A stretch of DNA of 64,000 bases from Ovis canadensis (lineage: Eukaryota > Chordata > Mammalia > Artiodactyla > Bovidae): NCBI RefSeq assembly GCF_042477335.2, contig NC_091246.1, positions 16,427,001 to 16,491,000 on the forward strand, written 5' to 3'. Below, in pieces: positions 30,125-40,440 of the stretch. Both the position numbers and the translations under genes were made by a program. The notes under the pieces are model-generated. The model did no database searches. It was not told the DNA's origin and saw nothing but the letters and a program-made list of their open reading frames with translations. Position 1 is the stretch's first letter; every line of letters begins with the position of its first letter.

Positions 30125-32728
30125 TCAATCCCATTCTCCCAAATCATCCCACCCTCTCCCTCTCCCACAGAGTCCAAAAGTCTGTTCTATACATTTGTGT
30201 CTCTTTTGCTGTCTTGCATACAGGGTTATCATTACCATCTTTCTAATTCCATATATATGTGTTAGTATACTGTACTGGTGTTTTTCTTTCTGCCTTACTT
30301 CACTCTGTATAATAAGCTCCAGTTTAACCCACCTCATTAGAACTGATTCAAATGTATTCTTTCTAATGGCCGAGTAATACTCCATTGTGTGTATGTACCA
30401 CAGCTTTCTTATCCGTTTGTCTGCTGATGGACATCTAGGTTGCTTCCATGTCCTGGCTATTATAAACAGTGCTGCGATGAATATTGGGGTACATGTGTCT
30501 CTTTCAATTCTGGTTTCCTTGGTGTGTATGCCCAGTAGCGGGATTGCTGGGTCATAAGGCAGTTCTATTTCCAGTTTTTTAAGGAATCTCCACACTGTTC
30601 TCCATAGTGGCTGTACTAGTTTGCATTCCCACTAACAGTGTAAGAGGGTTCCCTTTTCTCCACACCCTCTCCAGCATTTATTGCTTGCAGACTTTTGGAT
30701 CGCAGCCATTCTGACTGGTGTGAAATGGTACCTTATTGTGGTTTTGATTTGCATTTCTCTGATAATGAGTGATGTTGAGCATCTTTTCATGTGTTTGTTA
30801 GCCATCTGTATGTCTTCTTTGTAGAAATGTCTATTTAGTTCTTTGGCCCATTTTTTGATTGGGTAATTTATTTTTCTGGAATTAAGCTGCAGGATTTGCT
30901 TGTATATTTTTGAGATTAGTTGTTTGTCAGTTGCTTCATTTGCTATTATTTTCTCCCATTCTGAAGGCTATCTTTTCACCTTGCTTATAGTTTCCTTTGT
31001 TGTGCAGAAGCATTTAATTTTAATTAGATCCCATTTGTTTATTTTTGTTTTTATTTCCAATATTCTCGGAAGTGGGTCATAGAGGATCCTGCTGTGATTT
31101 ATGTCAGAGAGTGTTTTGCCTATGTTCTCCTCTAGGAGTTTTACAGTTTTTGGTCTTACGTTTAGATCTTTAATCCATTTTGAGTTTATTTTTGTGTATG
31201 GTGTTAGAAAGTGTTCTAGTTTCATTCTTTTACAAGTGGTTGACCAGTTTTCCCAGCACCACTTGTAAAAGATATTGTCTTTTCTCCATTGTATATTCTT
31301 GCCTCCTTTGCCAAAGATAAGGTGTCCACAGGTACATGGATTATCTCTGGGCTTTCTATTTTGTTCCATTGATCTATAATTCTGTCTTTGTGCCAGTACC
31401 ATACTGTCTTGATGACTGTGGCTTTGTAGTAGAGACTAAAGTCAGGCAGGTTGATTCCTCCAGTTCTATTCTTCTTTCTCAAGATTGCTTTGGCTATTCA
31501 AGGTTTTTTGTATTTTCATACAAATCTTGAAATTGTTTGTTCTAGCTCTGTGAAAAATACCATTGGTAGTTTGATAGGGATTGTGACTGAAGTGACTTAG
31601 CAGCAGCAGCAGCAGCAGCAGCATTGAATCTGTAGATTGCTTTGCGTAGTATATTCATTTTCATTATATTGATTCTTCCGATCCATGAACATGGTATATT
31701 TCTCCATCTATTAGTGTCCTCTTTGATTTCTTTCACCAGTGTTTTATAGTTTTCTATATATAGGTCTTTAGTTTCTTTAGGTAGATACATTCCTAAGTAT
31801 TTTATTCTTTTCATTGCAATGGTGAATGGAATTGTTTCCTTAATTTCTCTATTTTCTCATTATTAGTGTATAGGAACACAAGGGATTTCTGTTTGTTGAT
31901 TTTATATCCTGCAACTTTACTATATTCATTGATTAGCTCTAGTAATTTTCTGGTGGAATCTTTAGTTTTCTATGTAGAGGATCATGTCATCTGCAAACAG
32001 TGAGAGTTTTACTTCTTCTTTTCCCATCTGGATTCCTTTTATTTCTTTTTCTGCTCTGATTGCTGTGGCCAAAACTTCCAAAACTATGTTGAATAGTAGT
32101 GGTGAAAGTGGGCACCTTTGTCTTGTTCCAGACTTTAGGGGAAATGCTTTCAATTTTTCACCATTGAGGATAATGTTTGCTGTGGGTTTGTCATATATAG
32201 TTTTTATTATGTTGAGTTATGTTCCTTTCCTTCTATTCCTGCTCTCTGGAGAGTTTTTTTTTTTTTTTATCATAAATGGATGTTGAATTTTGTCAAAGGC
32301 TTTCTCTGCATTTATTGAGATAATCATATGGCTTTTATTTTTCAATTTGTTAATGTGGTTTATTACATTGACTGATTTGTGGATATTGAGGAATCCTTGC
32401 ATCCCTGGGATGAAGCCCACTTGGTCATGGTGTATGATCTTTTTAATGTGTTGTTGGATTCTGATTGCTAGAATTTTGTTAAGGATTTTTGCATCTATGT
32501 TCATCAGTGATATTGGCCTGTAGTTTTCTTTTTTTGTGGCATCTTTGTCAGGTTTTGGTATTAGGGTGACGGTGGCCTCATAGAATGAGTTTGGAAGTTT
32601 CTCTTCCTCTGCAATTTTCTGGAAGAGTTTGAGTAGGATAGGTGTTAGCTCTTCTCTAAATTTTTGGTAGAGTCCAGCTGTGAAGCCGTCTGGACCTGGG
32701 CTTTTGTTTGCTGGAAGATTTCTGATTA
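30125..32728 (-). pseudogene. L1 ORF2 remnant: reverse transcriptase to C-terminus
   Basis: At least six reading blocks cover the reverse transcriptase and C-terminal domain. Block 32504-32217 has [20 protein letters not shown] and [16 protein letters not shown], where the motif A catalytic aspartate (normally ISIDAEKAFD) is asparagine. Block 32153-31962 keeps the second motif, [14 protein letters not shown], with both aspartates. Blocks 31814-31542, 31482-31222, 31402-30968 and 30595-30125 follow, the last with IFIAALFIIARTWKQPRCPS and SILTHIYGI. The reading frame runs past the usual stop after THIYGI into the 3' UTR. Stops also lie in the Cys/His-rich region near 30600-30660. The protein is lost. 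Confidence 0.92.
31584..31621 (+). repeat. 38-bp BOV-A2 tail fragment inside L1 ORF2
   Basis: TGACTGAAGTGACTTAGCAG and then AGC repeats to 31621 is exactly the 3' terminus of BOV-A2 (compare 23220-23265). L1 sequence is continuous on either side (GATAGGGATTG before, CATTGAATCTGTAGATTGC after). No other BOV-A2 sequence is present. At 38 bp it shifts the ORF2 frame and is read on the minus strand as a run of alanines. Confidence 0.9.
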
Positions 32729-32852
32729 AAAACAGTGGTTAGATGCCATGAAGTAAGTGGCAATGCCTTAACTGTATGCGTGTTGTCCAGCCTGAGAGCT
32801 TCTTCCATCCTTGTAAAGGGGAGTGCTAACCTTCTCTCCTTTCATACAACAC
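32729..32852. other. 124-bp unassigned DNA between L1 5' junction and its target-site duplication
   Basis: Starts AAAAACAGTGGTTAGATGCC and ends CCTTTCATACAACAC. It does not match the L1 sequence expected here (compare 404-530 of the first L1) and matches nothing else I recognise in the window. Its position inside the target-site duplication suggests it entered with the L1. Confidence 0.6.
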
Positions 32853-32979
32853 TGTCCTATTTTATTAACTGCTTCTCTCCTTGAACTTTTTTATCAATCC
32901 AACCACCAGAATCATTTTTCAAGGAAATCTTTCCACGGTTTTGTTGTTTACTGGACAAACTAAACATCTTCGGAGGGCA

Positions 32980-33490
32980 CATTCAAGGCCTTTTGTAACC
33001 TGAGCCCAGCCTCCATTATCAGGTTCTTGTCTAACACTGCTGCCCACCCAGACATAATATACTCCTGCCACACTGAACAATTCACAGTAGCTGCTTCATG
33101 TCTTCCTGGCTTCATCTTCTTCTTCCTGGCTGCCTCATATATTCACTTTGCCTAGAAGACCCATCTTCTGTGCCCTAGCTCAGACTTTTTCTCCTACTTT
33201 CAGCAGAGACCAGACATCATCATATTCATAAAGCCCCCATCACCATCATCATTCTCCAGCCAAACCCATTGCCTGCTCTGCTTTGTTTCTCCAGGCCTCT
33301 GCACACACTTGCATTACAACTCTTGTATCATATGGAAAGGGGTTAATTATTTGCCTGATTCTTCAAGGAGGCTGTGAGTGAGCATTTTCATTCCATCTCA
33401 TCCACTTCCAGGTTCTAGTATATAAGGCCTAACAGAATGTATTCCATAGTGTTTTCTGATTTAATCAATAAATTATTGAATTCACTTAAA
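32980..33490 (+). repeat. L2 LINE 3' region
   Basis: GGCCTTTTGTAACCTGAGCC, then ACTTTGCCTAGAAGACCCAT, CCTAGCTCAGACTTTTTCTC and GGAGGCTGTGAGTGAGCATT follow the usual L2 3' order. Confidence 0.65.
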
Positions 33491-34534
33491 TAATTGTTTA
33501 TTGCTTATTTGTTATCTTGTTAGGCAAAATATCTAGATAGATGGCCACCAAACTTGAAGGTCAGTTTGAGACGGTCCGAATTAAATTATAGCCTATGTAG
33601 GACAGAGAGATTTACTGGGATAGAGAAAATAACATTGATTTTAAGTGTACACCGCACATAAAAACTATAAGGAAAGATGCTTTGAAATGTAGATGTGGAA
33701 GAGAAATGGAGCTGCTTCATCTCTGGGCAACTCTACGTTGCATACATGGGGGGTTGACATGCATTCACGTAGATAATGGAGATATGATGTTTCTTAAATG
33801 CAGTACCAGGGAGGCCAACTGAAATACGGTGAAGTGTTTGAGTCTGATGAATGCCAAAGTCTTGGTTGCAACATCAAGTGCTTTAGGCAGTCACCATGGG
33901 AGAGTTTGTCCCATATTAAGGACACCTCCTTGGAGGAGATAAGCCTTGAGAAAGACTCCCCTTTGCCCCTACCCCCACCAAACATGGCCCTATTTTAATC
34001 CCTCATGGCTTCAGATACAATCTTTTGATTTATGTGTAGTGGCTCTGACTGCCTGTGTTTTGAACTTTTATGTTTAAGACAGTACCTTTTAGAAGGATTT
34101 GAAGTTCTTGAGTCAGACTATATTCAGAGAAGAATTGAAAAGCTAGAAACTTTCAACCAGCATTTTCTTAGACCTTAACTGACCCTCAGGTGACTTAGTT
34201 GATAATGAACTCTTTCAAGTTTTTATCATTGTCATCTACTAATATTTTATATTTACCCATCAGATATGTGGAAAGGGTTTAGAAGACATAGATGAGAAAT
34301 GACTCCTTCAAATAAAAAAATCCATAATTAAAAAAAGTATGATACTGTGTTGTGAGAGTGACATCCTTTGCTAAAAAGATTTGGATTAATCATGATTTTT
34401 ATCTGACGAGTTAACTTATTTTTTATTTGCACACATAAGCAAAAGCAGCTTGTGTTGAAAGATACTTCCTCGTAGTAATAGGATACTTCTGCATTTGCCG
34501 TCTTCCTGTACTTTCCCAGCAGTCTGGCATGGGG
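33491..34534. other. No gene seen
   Basis: About 1 kb of unassigned sequence, AT-rich at both ends. Opposing short frames at 33794-33998 cover the same bases. Nothing could be identified. Confidence 0.45.
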
Positions 34535-34642
34535 GACTTAATATACCTATTTTACAGATGAGGACTCTGAACTGCTGAGATGTTCAGCAGTTTTCTAAAA
34601 GAAGCAAGTGGCCTGAATGAAACTTAAACCTAGACTTTGTGA
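34535..34642 (-). repeat. MIR SINE fragment
   Basis: ACCTATTTTACAGATGAGGA followed by AGCAAGTGGCCTGAATGAAA and CCTAGACTTTGTGACTCC is a reversed MIR core. Confidence 0.6.
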
Positions 34643-34665
34643 CTCCTATTTTAATGCTCTTCAGT

Positions 34666-34784
34666 GGCATCAGTTCAGCTGAGTTGTTCAGTTGTGTCCA
34701 ACTCTGCGATACCATGGACTGCCGCATACCATGCTTCCCTGTCTATCACCAACTCACAGAGCATGCTCAAATTCATATCCATAG
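34666..34784 (-). mobile_element. BovB (RTE) LINE 3' end, short
   Basis: Starts CAGTTCAGCTGAGTTGTTC and covers only the last hundred or so bases of BovB, ending near CAAATTCATATCCAT. A severely 5'-truncated insertion. Confidence 0.88.
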
Positions 34785-35109
34785 CTCCTGGATTTTCATC
34801 CAGCCTCCATCATATCTACTTACAAATATGATTTGAAGTAAGTTGCTATCCTCTGAGCTTCAGTTTTTTGTTTTTTGTTTTTTATCAGTAAGATGGCCAT
34901 GATGGTATCTCTCTCTCTGGGTGCTCTTAACTTCATTCAGGAAGCACAGAATGTAAGGAAGTAGGTAAAACTAGCAAATATAAATAAATGTAATTGATTC
35001 CCTTTATGTGGCTGGAATGTAGGATGGGGAGCTGGAATGCTGGAACTTGACAAACCTACTTGAGATCTCATGAAATTTTCATTTAATCCCGAGGGCAATG
35101 GAGACCACA
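34785..35109. other. No gene seen
   Basis: Unassigned, with a T-rich simple run (TTTTTTG units) at 34863-34883. The 85-codon minus-strand frame at 35194-34937 continues into the adjoining BovB and is not a separate gene. Confidence 0.45.
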
Positions 35110-35118
35110 GAAGGTTTA

Positions 35119-36096
35119 TGCAGGTCAGAAAGCAACAGTTAGAACTGGACATGGAACAACAGACTGGTTTTAAATAGGAAAAGGAGTACATCAAGGTTGT
35201 ATATTGTCACCCTGCTTATTTAACTTCTATGCAGAGGACATCATGAGAAACGTTGGACTGGAAGAAACACAAGCTGGAATCAAGATTGCCGGGAGAAATA
35301 TCAATAACCTCAGATATGCAGATGACACCACCCTTCTAGCAGAAAGTGAAGAGGAATTAAAAAGCCTCTTGATGAAAGTGAAAGAGGAGAGTGAAAAAGT
35401 TGGCTTAAAGCTCAACATTCAGAAAATGAAGATCATGGCATCTGGTCCCATCACTTCATGGGAAATCGATGGGGAGACAGTGGAAACAGTGTCAGACTTT
35501 ATTTTTTTGGCCTCCAAAGTCACTGCGGATGGTGACTGCAGCCATGAAATTAAAAGATGCTTGCTCCTTGGAAGAAAAGGTATGACCATCTAGACAGCAT
35601 ATTCAAAAGCAGAGACATTACTTTGCCAACTAAGGTCCATCTAGTCAAGGCTATGGTTTTTCCAGTGGTCATGTATGGGTGTGAGAGTTGAATTGTGAAG
35701 AAGGCTGAGCACTGAAGAATTGATGCTTTTGAACTATGGTGTTGGAGAAGATTCTTGAGAGTCCCTTGGACTGCAAGGAGACCAACCAATCCATTCTGAA
35801 GGAGATCAGCCCTGGGATTTCTTTGGAGGGAATGATGCTGAAGCTGAAACTCCAGTACTTTGGCCACCTCATGCGAAGAGTTGACTCACTGGAAAAGACT
35901 CTGATGCTGGGAGGGATTGCAGGCAAGAGGAGAAGGGGATGACAGAGAATGAGATGGCTGGATGGCATCACTGACTCGATAGACGTGAGTCTGAGTGAAC
36001 TCTGGGAGTTGGTGATGGACAGGGAGGCCTGGTGTGCTGTGATTCATGGGGTCGCATAGAGTTGGACACGACTGAGCGACTGAACTGAACTGAACT
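35119..36096 (+). mobile_element. BovB (RTE) LINE, plus strand, 5'-truncated, with reverse transcriptase tail
   Basis: The only long BovB copy on the plus strand. It opens in the reverse transcriptase region and runs to the 3' tail of ACTGA repeats at 36096. The block 35204-35593 (starting [18 protein letters not shown]) keeps the catalytic loop in frame as [21 protein letters not shown] second block at 35736-35942 carries [20 protein letters not shown]. Stops between the two, for instance after RKGMTI, break the frame. A short duplication GAAGGTTTA flanks it at 35110-35118 and 36097-36105. Confidence 0.95.
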
Positions 36097-36140
36097 GAAG
36101 GTTTAAGATTATTTAAGAAAATGAAGAGTTATGTATTTCT

Positions 36141-36266
36141 ATTTTCTTTTATATTTTCTTGATCTTACACACAGCATGTGGGATCTAATTCCCCTACCAG
36201 GGTTTGAACCTGTGCCTTGCATTGGAAGTGTGGAGTCTTAACCACTGGACTGTCAGGGAAGTCCCA
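36141..36266 (-). mobile_element. CHR-2-type SINE
   Basis: Reversed: the T-rich tail at left, then ACAGCATGTGGGATCTAATT, a B-box region at GGGTTTGAACCTGTGCC, and the head at right (CTGTCAGGGAAGTCCC). The flanks AGAGTTATGTATTTCT (36125-36140) and AGAGATATGTATTTTCT (36267-36283) form an aged target-site duplication. Confidence 0.92.
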
Positions 36267-36289
36267 AGAGATATGTATTTTCTAGCAAT

Positions 36290-36830
36290 GTCTCTTTGGC
36301 ATGGGCTCCTACAGGAGTGTCATAACTCGTTTCCTTCCTATACGCTTTCCTTTTCCAGTCTACTTCACAGTGATACTTCTGTACCACATCCCAGCATCTC
36401 AGTTGCCTACAAACCATCACCAGCTCTGCATATCTTGTTGGATGAAAGTACACAGCATGTATGCTGGCATTCAAGGCTCTTCACCTTTTGCCTCTGCCAA
36501 CCCTTCCAGCTTCATGTTGCTCCTTCTGCTCCCAGCAGTAGCTCATCTTCATGGAAACCCAACAGCTGTCACAGCTGTTTCTTGCTTTTGTACCTGGAGG
36601 TACAATGCTATATTCTGGCATCCATCAAGGGATACAATCCTAATCACTATCAAAACCCAGCTCAGCGAGCACTGTCTTGCTTTGCTGGAATTAGGTGTCT
36701 GCCTCTACCATCAGACTGTGAACTCCTCAAGGGCAGAGTCCTCATTCAGTGGCTTGGTCATCTCAGAGGCCTGAACATGCAGCACGGTGCTCAGCCCAGT
36801 CTGGGCACAGCAGATGTGCAATGAGTCAGC
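36290..36830 (+). repeat. L2 LINE 3' region
   Basis: GTTGCCTACAAACCATCACC, GGCTCTTCACCTTTTGCCTC, AAAACCCAGCTCAGCGAGCA, GACTGTGAACTCCTCAAGGG and the end CAGCAGATGTGCAATGA follow L2 order. The 206-codon and 157-codon plus-strand frames over this stretch start inside the CHR SINE or in a different frame and are not protein genes. Confidence 0.75.
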
Positions 36831-36974
36831 ATGGGCTCTGTAGTCAGACTGCCTGAGTCCTAATTTGAGCTTTGCTATTCACTGGCTGTTCAGGTCAACA
36901 CAATCTCACTGTGCCTTGAGTTTCTCATTTGGAAAGTGTATAGCCTCCTAGGACTGACTGATTATATGTATGTA

Positions 36975-37054
36975 TTGGATTGGCCAAAAAGTTTGTTGAG
37001 GTTTTCCCAAACAATCTTCTGGAAAAACCCGAATGGATATTTTGACCAACCCAG
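36975..37054 (+). mobile_element. 80-bp mariner-type MITE
   Basis: A near-palindrome: the left end TTGGATTGGCCAAAAAGTTT pairs with the complement of the right end, which closes as TTTTGACCAACCCAG. The length of 80 bp and the flanking TA dinucleotides (36973-36974, 37055-37056) are what a Tc1/mariner non-autonomous element should have. It cannot encode a transposase. Confidence 0.88.
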
Positions 37055-37064
37055 TACATGCGTG

Positions 37065-37282
37065 CATGTATGATCCGTCACCTAATCATATCTAACTCTG
37101 TAACTCCATGGACTATAGTCTACCAGGCTCCTCTGTCCACAGGATTTCCCAGGCAAGAATACTGTAGTGAGTTGTCATTTCCTACTCCAGGGAATCTTCC
37201 TGACCTAGGGATGGAAACTGTCTTTCTTGCATCTCTTCCATTGGCAGGTGGATTCTTTACCACCATGCCACCTGGGAAGCCC
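37065..37282 (-). mobile_element. Bov-tA SINE
   Basis: Antisense: the Bov-A part at left (CTAACTCTGTAACTCCATGG), the tRNA-like head at right (TGGATTCTTTACCACCATGC). More diverged than most Bov-tA copies in the window. No clean target-site duplication found. Confidence 0.88.
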
Positions 37283-37365
37283 TCATAGCATATATAGTGA
37301 TAATAAAAGGGCTTGACACATAGTCAGTCCTCATCAAACATCATAGTTGGTGTTGTTAGCATCTT

Positions 37366-38069
37366 GATTTCAGCCTATGAATTGGTAGCCATAAAATCTT
37401 CAGTGATTTTCCTCTCCTTTGGATTTACTGTTAGTAATGGAGATACAACAGGATTTGAGATAGAGCAGTCTGTGAAGTCAGAGGTTAAGTTTGTCATAAA
37501 TTCCTACTTTGACTGGACAAATACCAGTATTTCTCCAGTCTACAAAAAAGGAATCCCATCTAGACAGGTCAGTGGAAGCTGAAACAGAACATTGGAATGG
37601 GACATGGGCTCTATTTCCCCTGAGTTACTATTGATGACGGCACTCAAGCTGGGGCATGCTGATGGCATGTGGGAGTAGAATCCAGACAGAGTGGGCCCAA
37701 TAGTGAAGAAGTGGAAGTTTGGCTTTGGAAACCCTTTCTCTTACCCTTTGCTTACTTACAGGTCTCAGAGCTCTCCCTTCAGATGATGCTCGGCCCTCCT
37801 TACTTTTCTCAATCAAAGCTGACTGTTTGTGTACTCAGTCTTTCAAGATCCTGCTTAATTTCTGCAGTGGTGTGATTGCGGCAAATGGCTTTTCAGATAA
37901 ATATGTTCTAGTACTAATTCAGAATCTTTCTAGGTAAAAATAACCCTTTAGAAAGACATAGCAGACTATAAAATGGGACCAAAAAATGTTTAAACACTTA
38001 GACTCTCAGCTGCAGGTAGTTTATGGGGATATCTGTGTCCAGACCTATGTTGATTGTTTTTTTCTGTTT
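37366..38069. other. No gene seen
   Basis: Unassigned. Overlapping frames on both strands at 37628-37937 have no motif. A stretch near 37770-37870 loosely resembles L2. Confidence 0.4.
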
Positions 38070-38210
38070 TAAAATTTTTATTTATTTTTAATTGAAGGAT
38101 AATTGGTTTACAATATTGTGTTGGTTTGTGCCCTACATCAACATGAATTAGCCATAGGTATACGTATGTCCCCTTCCTCTTGAACCTTATTCCCACCTCC
38201 TGCCCCTGAT
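38070..38210 (-). mobile_element. L1 3' end, heavily 5'-truncated
   Basis: TTATTTTTAATTGAAGGATA, TACAATATTGTGTTGGTTTG and ACATCAACATGAATTAGCCA are the reversed 3' UTR end of bovine-type L1, as at 29886-30010. Only the last hundred or so bases are present. Confidence 0.85.
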
Positions 38211-38879
38211 ATTTTTTGATGATATAGAGACTGGTTCTTTTGTAGTGATACCACATCCCATAAATGACCACTCAACTCCGGAATATGTGAGAATATCTTT
38301 ATCCCTAGGACTAGACCCATTCCATATTTCTGAAGGTCCAGATACTCAACAGATGTTATAGATGGGCTCAAGAGTGTGTGGGAAAAAAGCTCACTTGTGA
38401 TGACAGTGGTAGTGGGTAGCAGTGAGGAATAGGCAAAAATAAGAAAGGAAACCTAGCAGAACCTCCAAGAAAGATGCTCCTACTCCATTTGGCTGACTTC
38501 CATTGCAGGAAGAGCTCTAGATAGGAAATAAGGGAGAGAATGTATTATATTGTGAAACTAATGGTCCAGTCTTTAATAAAGTGAATGATTGCCTTATAAA
38601 TAATATATAACATGTAAAGGCAGAAATGCTTGTTCTTTATATTTGTTTATTCAGCTGCTAAGATATATATCCTGGGTCACTTTCTCTTTTTCCCATTAAA
38701 AAAATCTATTTTATTGAAAAAACACAAAATCCTTCTGACATAGGTTCTGATACAATTTTTCAGAAATATGAAATGATGAAAATAGTGTACTTCTCTACCA
38801 AGGCCTTGCAAACCAGCTGTTTAATATTTATCTGGAAGAACAAACAAGGATGCATTGCGAGACTGTGCATATTTGGGGT
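38211..38879. other. No gene seen
   Basis: Unassigned, AT-rich towards the right. The two minus-strand frames covering 37990-38371 run through an L1 3' end and are not credible genes. Confidence 0.45.
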
Positions 38880-39010
38880 GGGGTGGAATCAGCAGGTGTG
38901 GATTCCAGTTCTCCATCTTTCACAACTGGCTGTTGTTGCCTTGGGTAAGTTACCACCAAACTCCTCTGACCCAGACTCACCCCATTTGAAAACTGTGCTG
39001 ACTTCAAGGA
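38880..39010 (+). repeat. MIR SINE fragment
   Basis: GTGTGGATTCCAGTTCTCCA, then TTGCCTTGGGTAAGTTACC and CCCATTTGAAAACTGTGCTG, follow the MIR head and core. Confidence 0.5.
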
Positions 39011-39280
39011 TCATTGATTTCCCTTCTTGATCTCTGGTGAAAACATATAGTAGTGCCCAAGGGCTGTAATCTCTTCAGAATTCATCTTTTATGACCTCTC
39101 ATCCAAAATGAGCACCAAATGCCCACTGTGTTGCCTAGAGCTTTCCTTGGTGCTTTTCTTAAATGATTGCCAAGGGGAGAGATTCTACAAGTTGCCTTCG
39201 TAACTCAGTCCACTGTTTAGCAAACCCTCTCATCTATCAGAGTTCTTCCTTTTACATTGACTGTTGTAGAATGCTTTAAA

Positions 39281-39344
39281 GAACACACACCACACACACC
39301 CACACACACACACACTCACTCACTCACACACACTCACACACTCC
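39281..39344. repeat. CA-rich microsatellite
   Basis: Interrupted ACACAC and ACTCACTC units over about 60 bp. The 64-codon frame across it (39257-39451) is a by-product of the repeat. Confidence 0.9.
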
Positions 39345-40159
39345 TGACTGCAGAGGACTATTCAGATGCAACAGGTGCAGTGAGTTATAGATCTTACAAA
39401 GGACACAAAGAAGCACCCAGTCGGCAGGAACAGCGGTTGCCAAGAATTTAATTCATCAGTACAAATCCAAAATTACAAAGAACTAATCCCACATAATGGA
39501 TAAAGGACAAAAAAGAAGGATTAATGGGGGAAAAGGGAGTTTCTGAAAATTCACATCTCAAGTCTACTAAACTCCTAATTTGGCCTGCTTCATTTTCCTT
39601 CGTTTCCCAGCAGACCTTAATTTATTTTTCTTAAGGAAAATGAAGTTGACTGATGAATAGTGGTAGCCTAAGAACATGGATTGCCCAGTTGCTCTGATGT
39701 TGGTTTGAATGTGTCTGGGTGTGGAAGGACGCCTGTGTTGGGAACGTGGGAAGATCGCAGTGGGAAATAATGAATCCCTTCATCTGAACTGGCGTGGCTC
39801 TTGCAGAGTCAGAGCAAAAAGCTATTTCTTCTCAAATGAAAAGAACCTTATTTCTCCCAGCTGTGGAAAGAATATTCTCCTGGTGACAATCCAAGATGAG
39901 ATGTTGGCCATCCAACAATATTCTCTGCAAGAGTCACTATCAGCTCTTTCCTGGGGAACAATTCCTGCCCAGGTTGGATATCACCTCTGTCCTGTTGGTT
40001 TAGAGTTCTTAGCCCCCACGCTCCCCTGCTTTTATTTCAAGCATGTACCTTGGGGAAGATCTAATTTAAGAGCAATGAAAAGAAAATGACTTCTCCACCA
40101 GTGCCCCTGCCTTAGCCTTGGACTTGGGTCTTTCCTTCCTTTCCCAATGTTCATTTTTA
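39345..40159. other. No gene seen
   Basis: Unassigned. A 126-codon plus-strand frame at 39709-40089 has no recognisable motif, no membrane segment and no support from flanking signals; I regard it as chance. No repeat family recognised. Confidence 0.4.
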
Positions 40160-40314
40160 GTTTGTTTTTATTTATTTGGCTGCACTTGGTATTAGTTGCA
40201 GCATGCACACTCTGAGTTGCAGAATGTGAAATCTAGTTCCCTGACTAGGGATCAAACCTGGGCCCCTTGCATTGGGAACCTGGAGTCTTAGCCACAGGAC
40301 CACCAGGGAAGTCC
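40160..40314 (-). mobile_element. CHR-2-type SINE
   Basis: TTTATTTATTTGGCTGCACT (reversed tail and body), TAGGGATCAAACCTGGGCCC (B-box region) and CACAGGACCACCAGGGAAGT (head) are in the expected reverse order. Confidence 0.9.
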
Positions 40315-40440
40315 TTACTTCTAATACTCTTGTATTGTTCATTTGTTGGATTTTCTTATTCTCCACCTGTTCCTAAATGCTTCTCTCCCAGAATATGAGC
40401 CCCGTTCTGTACTCTTGATCTCATTCACATGCATGACTTT

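Larger units (their letters stand above)
29886..32728 (-). mobile_element. Bovine-type L1 LINE, 5'-truncated, with target-site duplication
   Basis: The 3' end is at the left (A-tail read as TTTTATTTTTAATATAAAT) and the 3' UTR contains ACATCAACATGAATCTGCCA. ORF2 is then read upward to the reverse transcriptase region, where L1 sequence stops abruptly at 32728. An exact 14-bp duplication TGTCCTATTTTATT lies at 29872-29885 and again at 32853-32866. The second copy is not at the L1 boundary: 124 bp of other DNA intervenes. A 38-bp piece of BOV-A2 tail is embedded at 31584-31621. Confidence 0.95.
36832..37365 (+). repeat. MIR SINE split by a mariner-like element and a Bov-tA
   Basis: The MIR head and core are at 36832-36962 (GGGCTCTGTAGTCAGACTGC, GAGCTTTGCTATTCACTGGC, CTTGAGTTTCTCATTTGG) and its 3' part at about 37300-37365 (GGGCTTGACACATAGTCAGT). 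Two later insertions separate them. Confidence 0.7.

Noticed and set aside
1..32728. Recombination between the two L1 copies as an active rearrangement
   Set aside because: They share about 400 bp in direct orientation 32 kb apart, which could mediate deletion, but the sequence shows no sign that it has happened.
36204..36824. 206-codon plus-strand open frame
   Set aside because: It begins inside a CHR SINE and crosses into an L2 relic; a second frame of 157 codons is open over the same bases. The product has no domain. Composition and repeat origin explain it.
37640..37870. Possible exon with polypyrimidine tract and AG (CTTACTTACAG near 37760)
   Set aside because: The acceptor-like string is isolated, no matching donor follows a sensible open frame, and the stretch loosely resembles L2.
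39709..40089. 126-codon plus-strand open frame
   Set aside because: No recognisable motif, no associated promoter or polyadenylation signal, and the length is within what chance allows in 64 kb.
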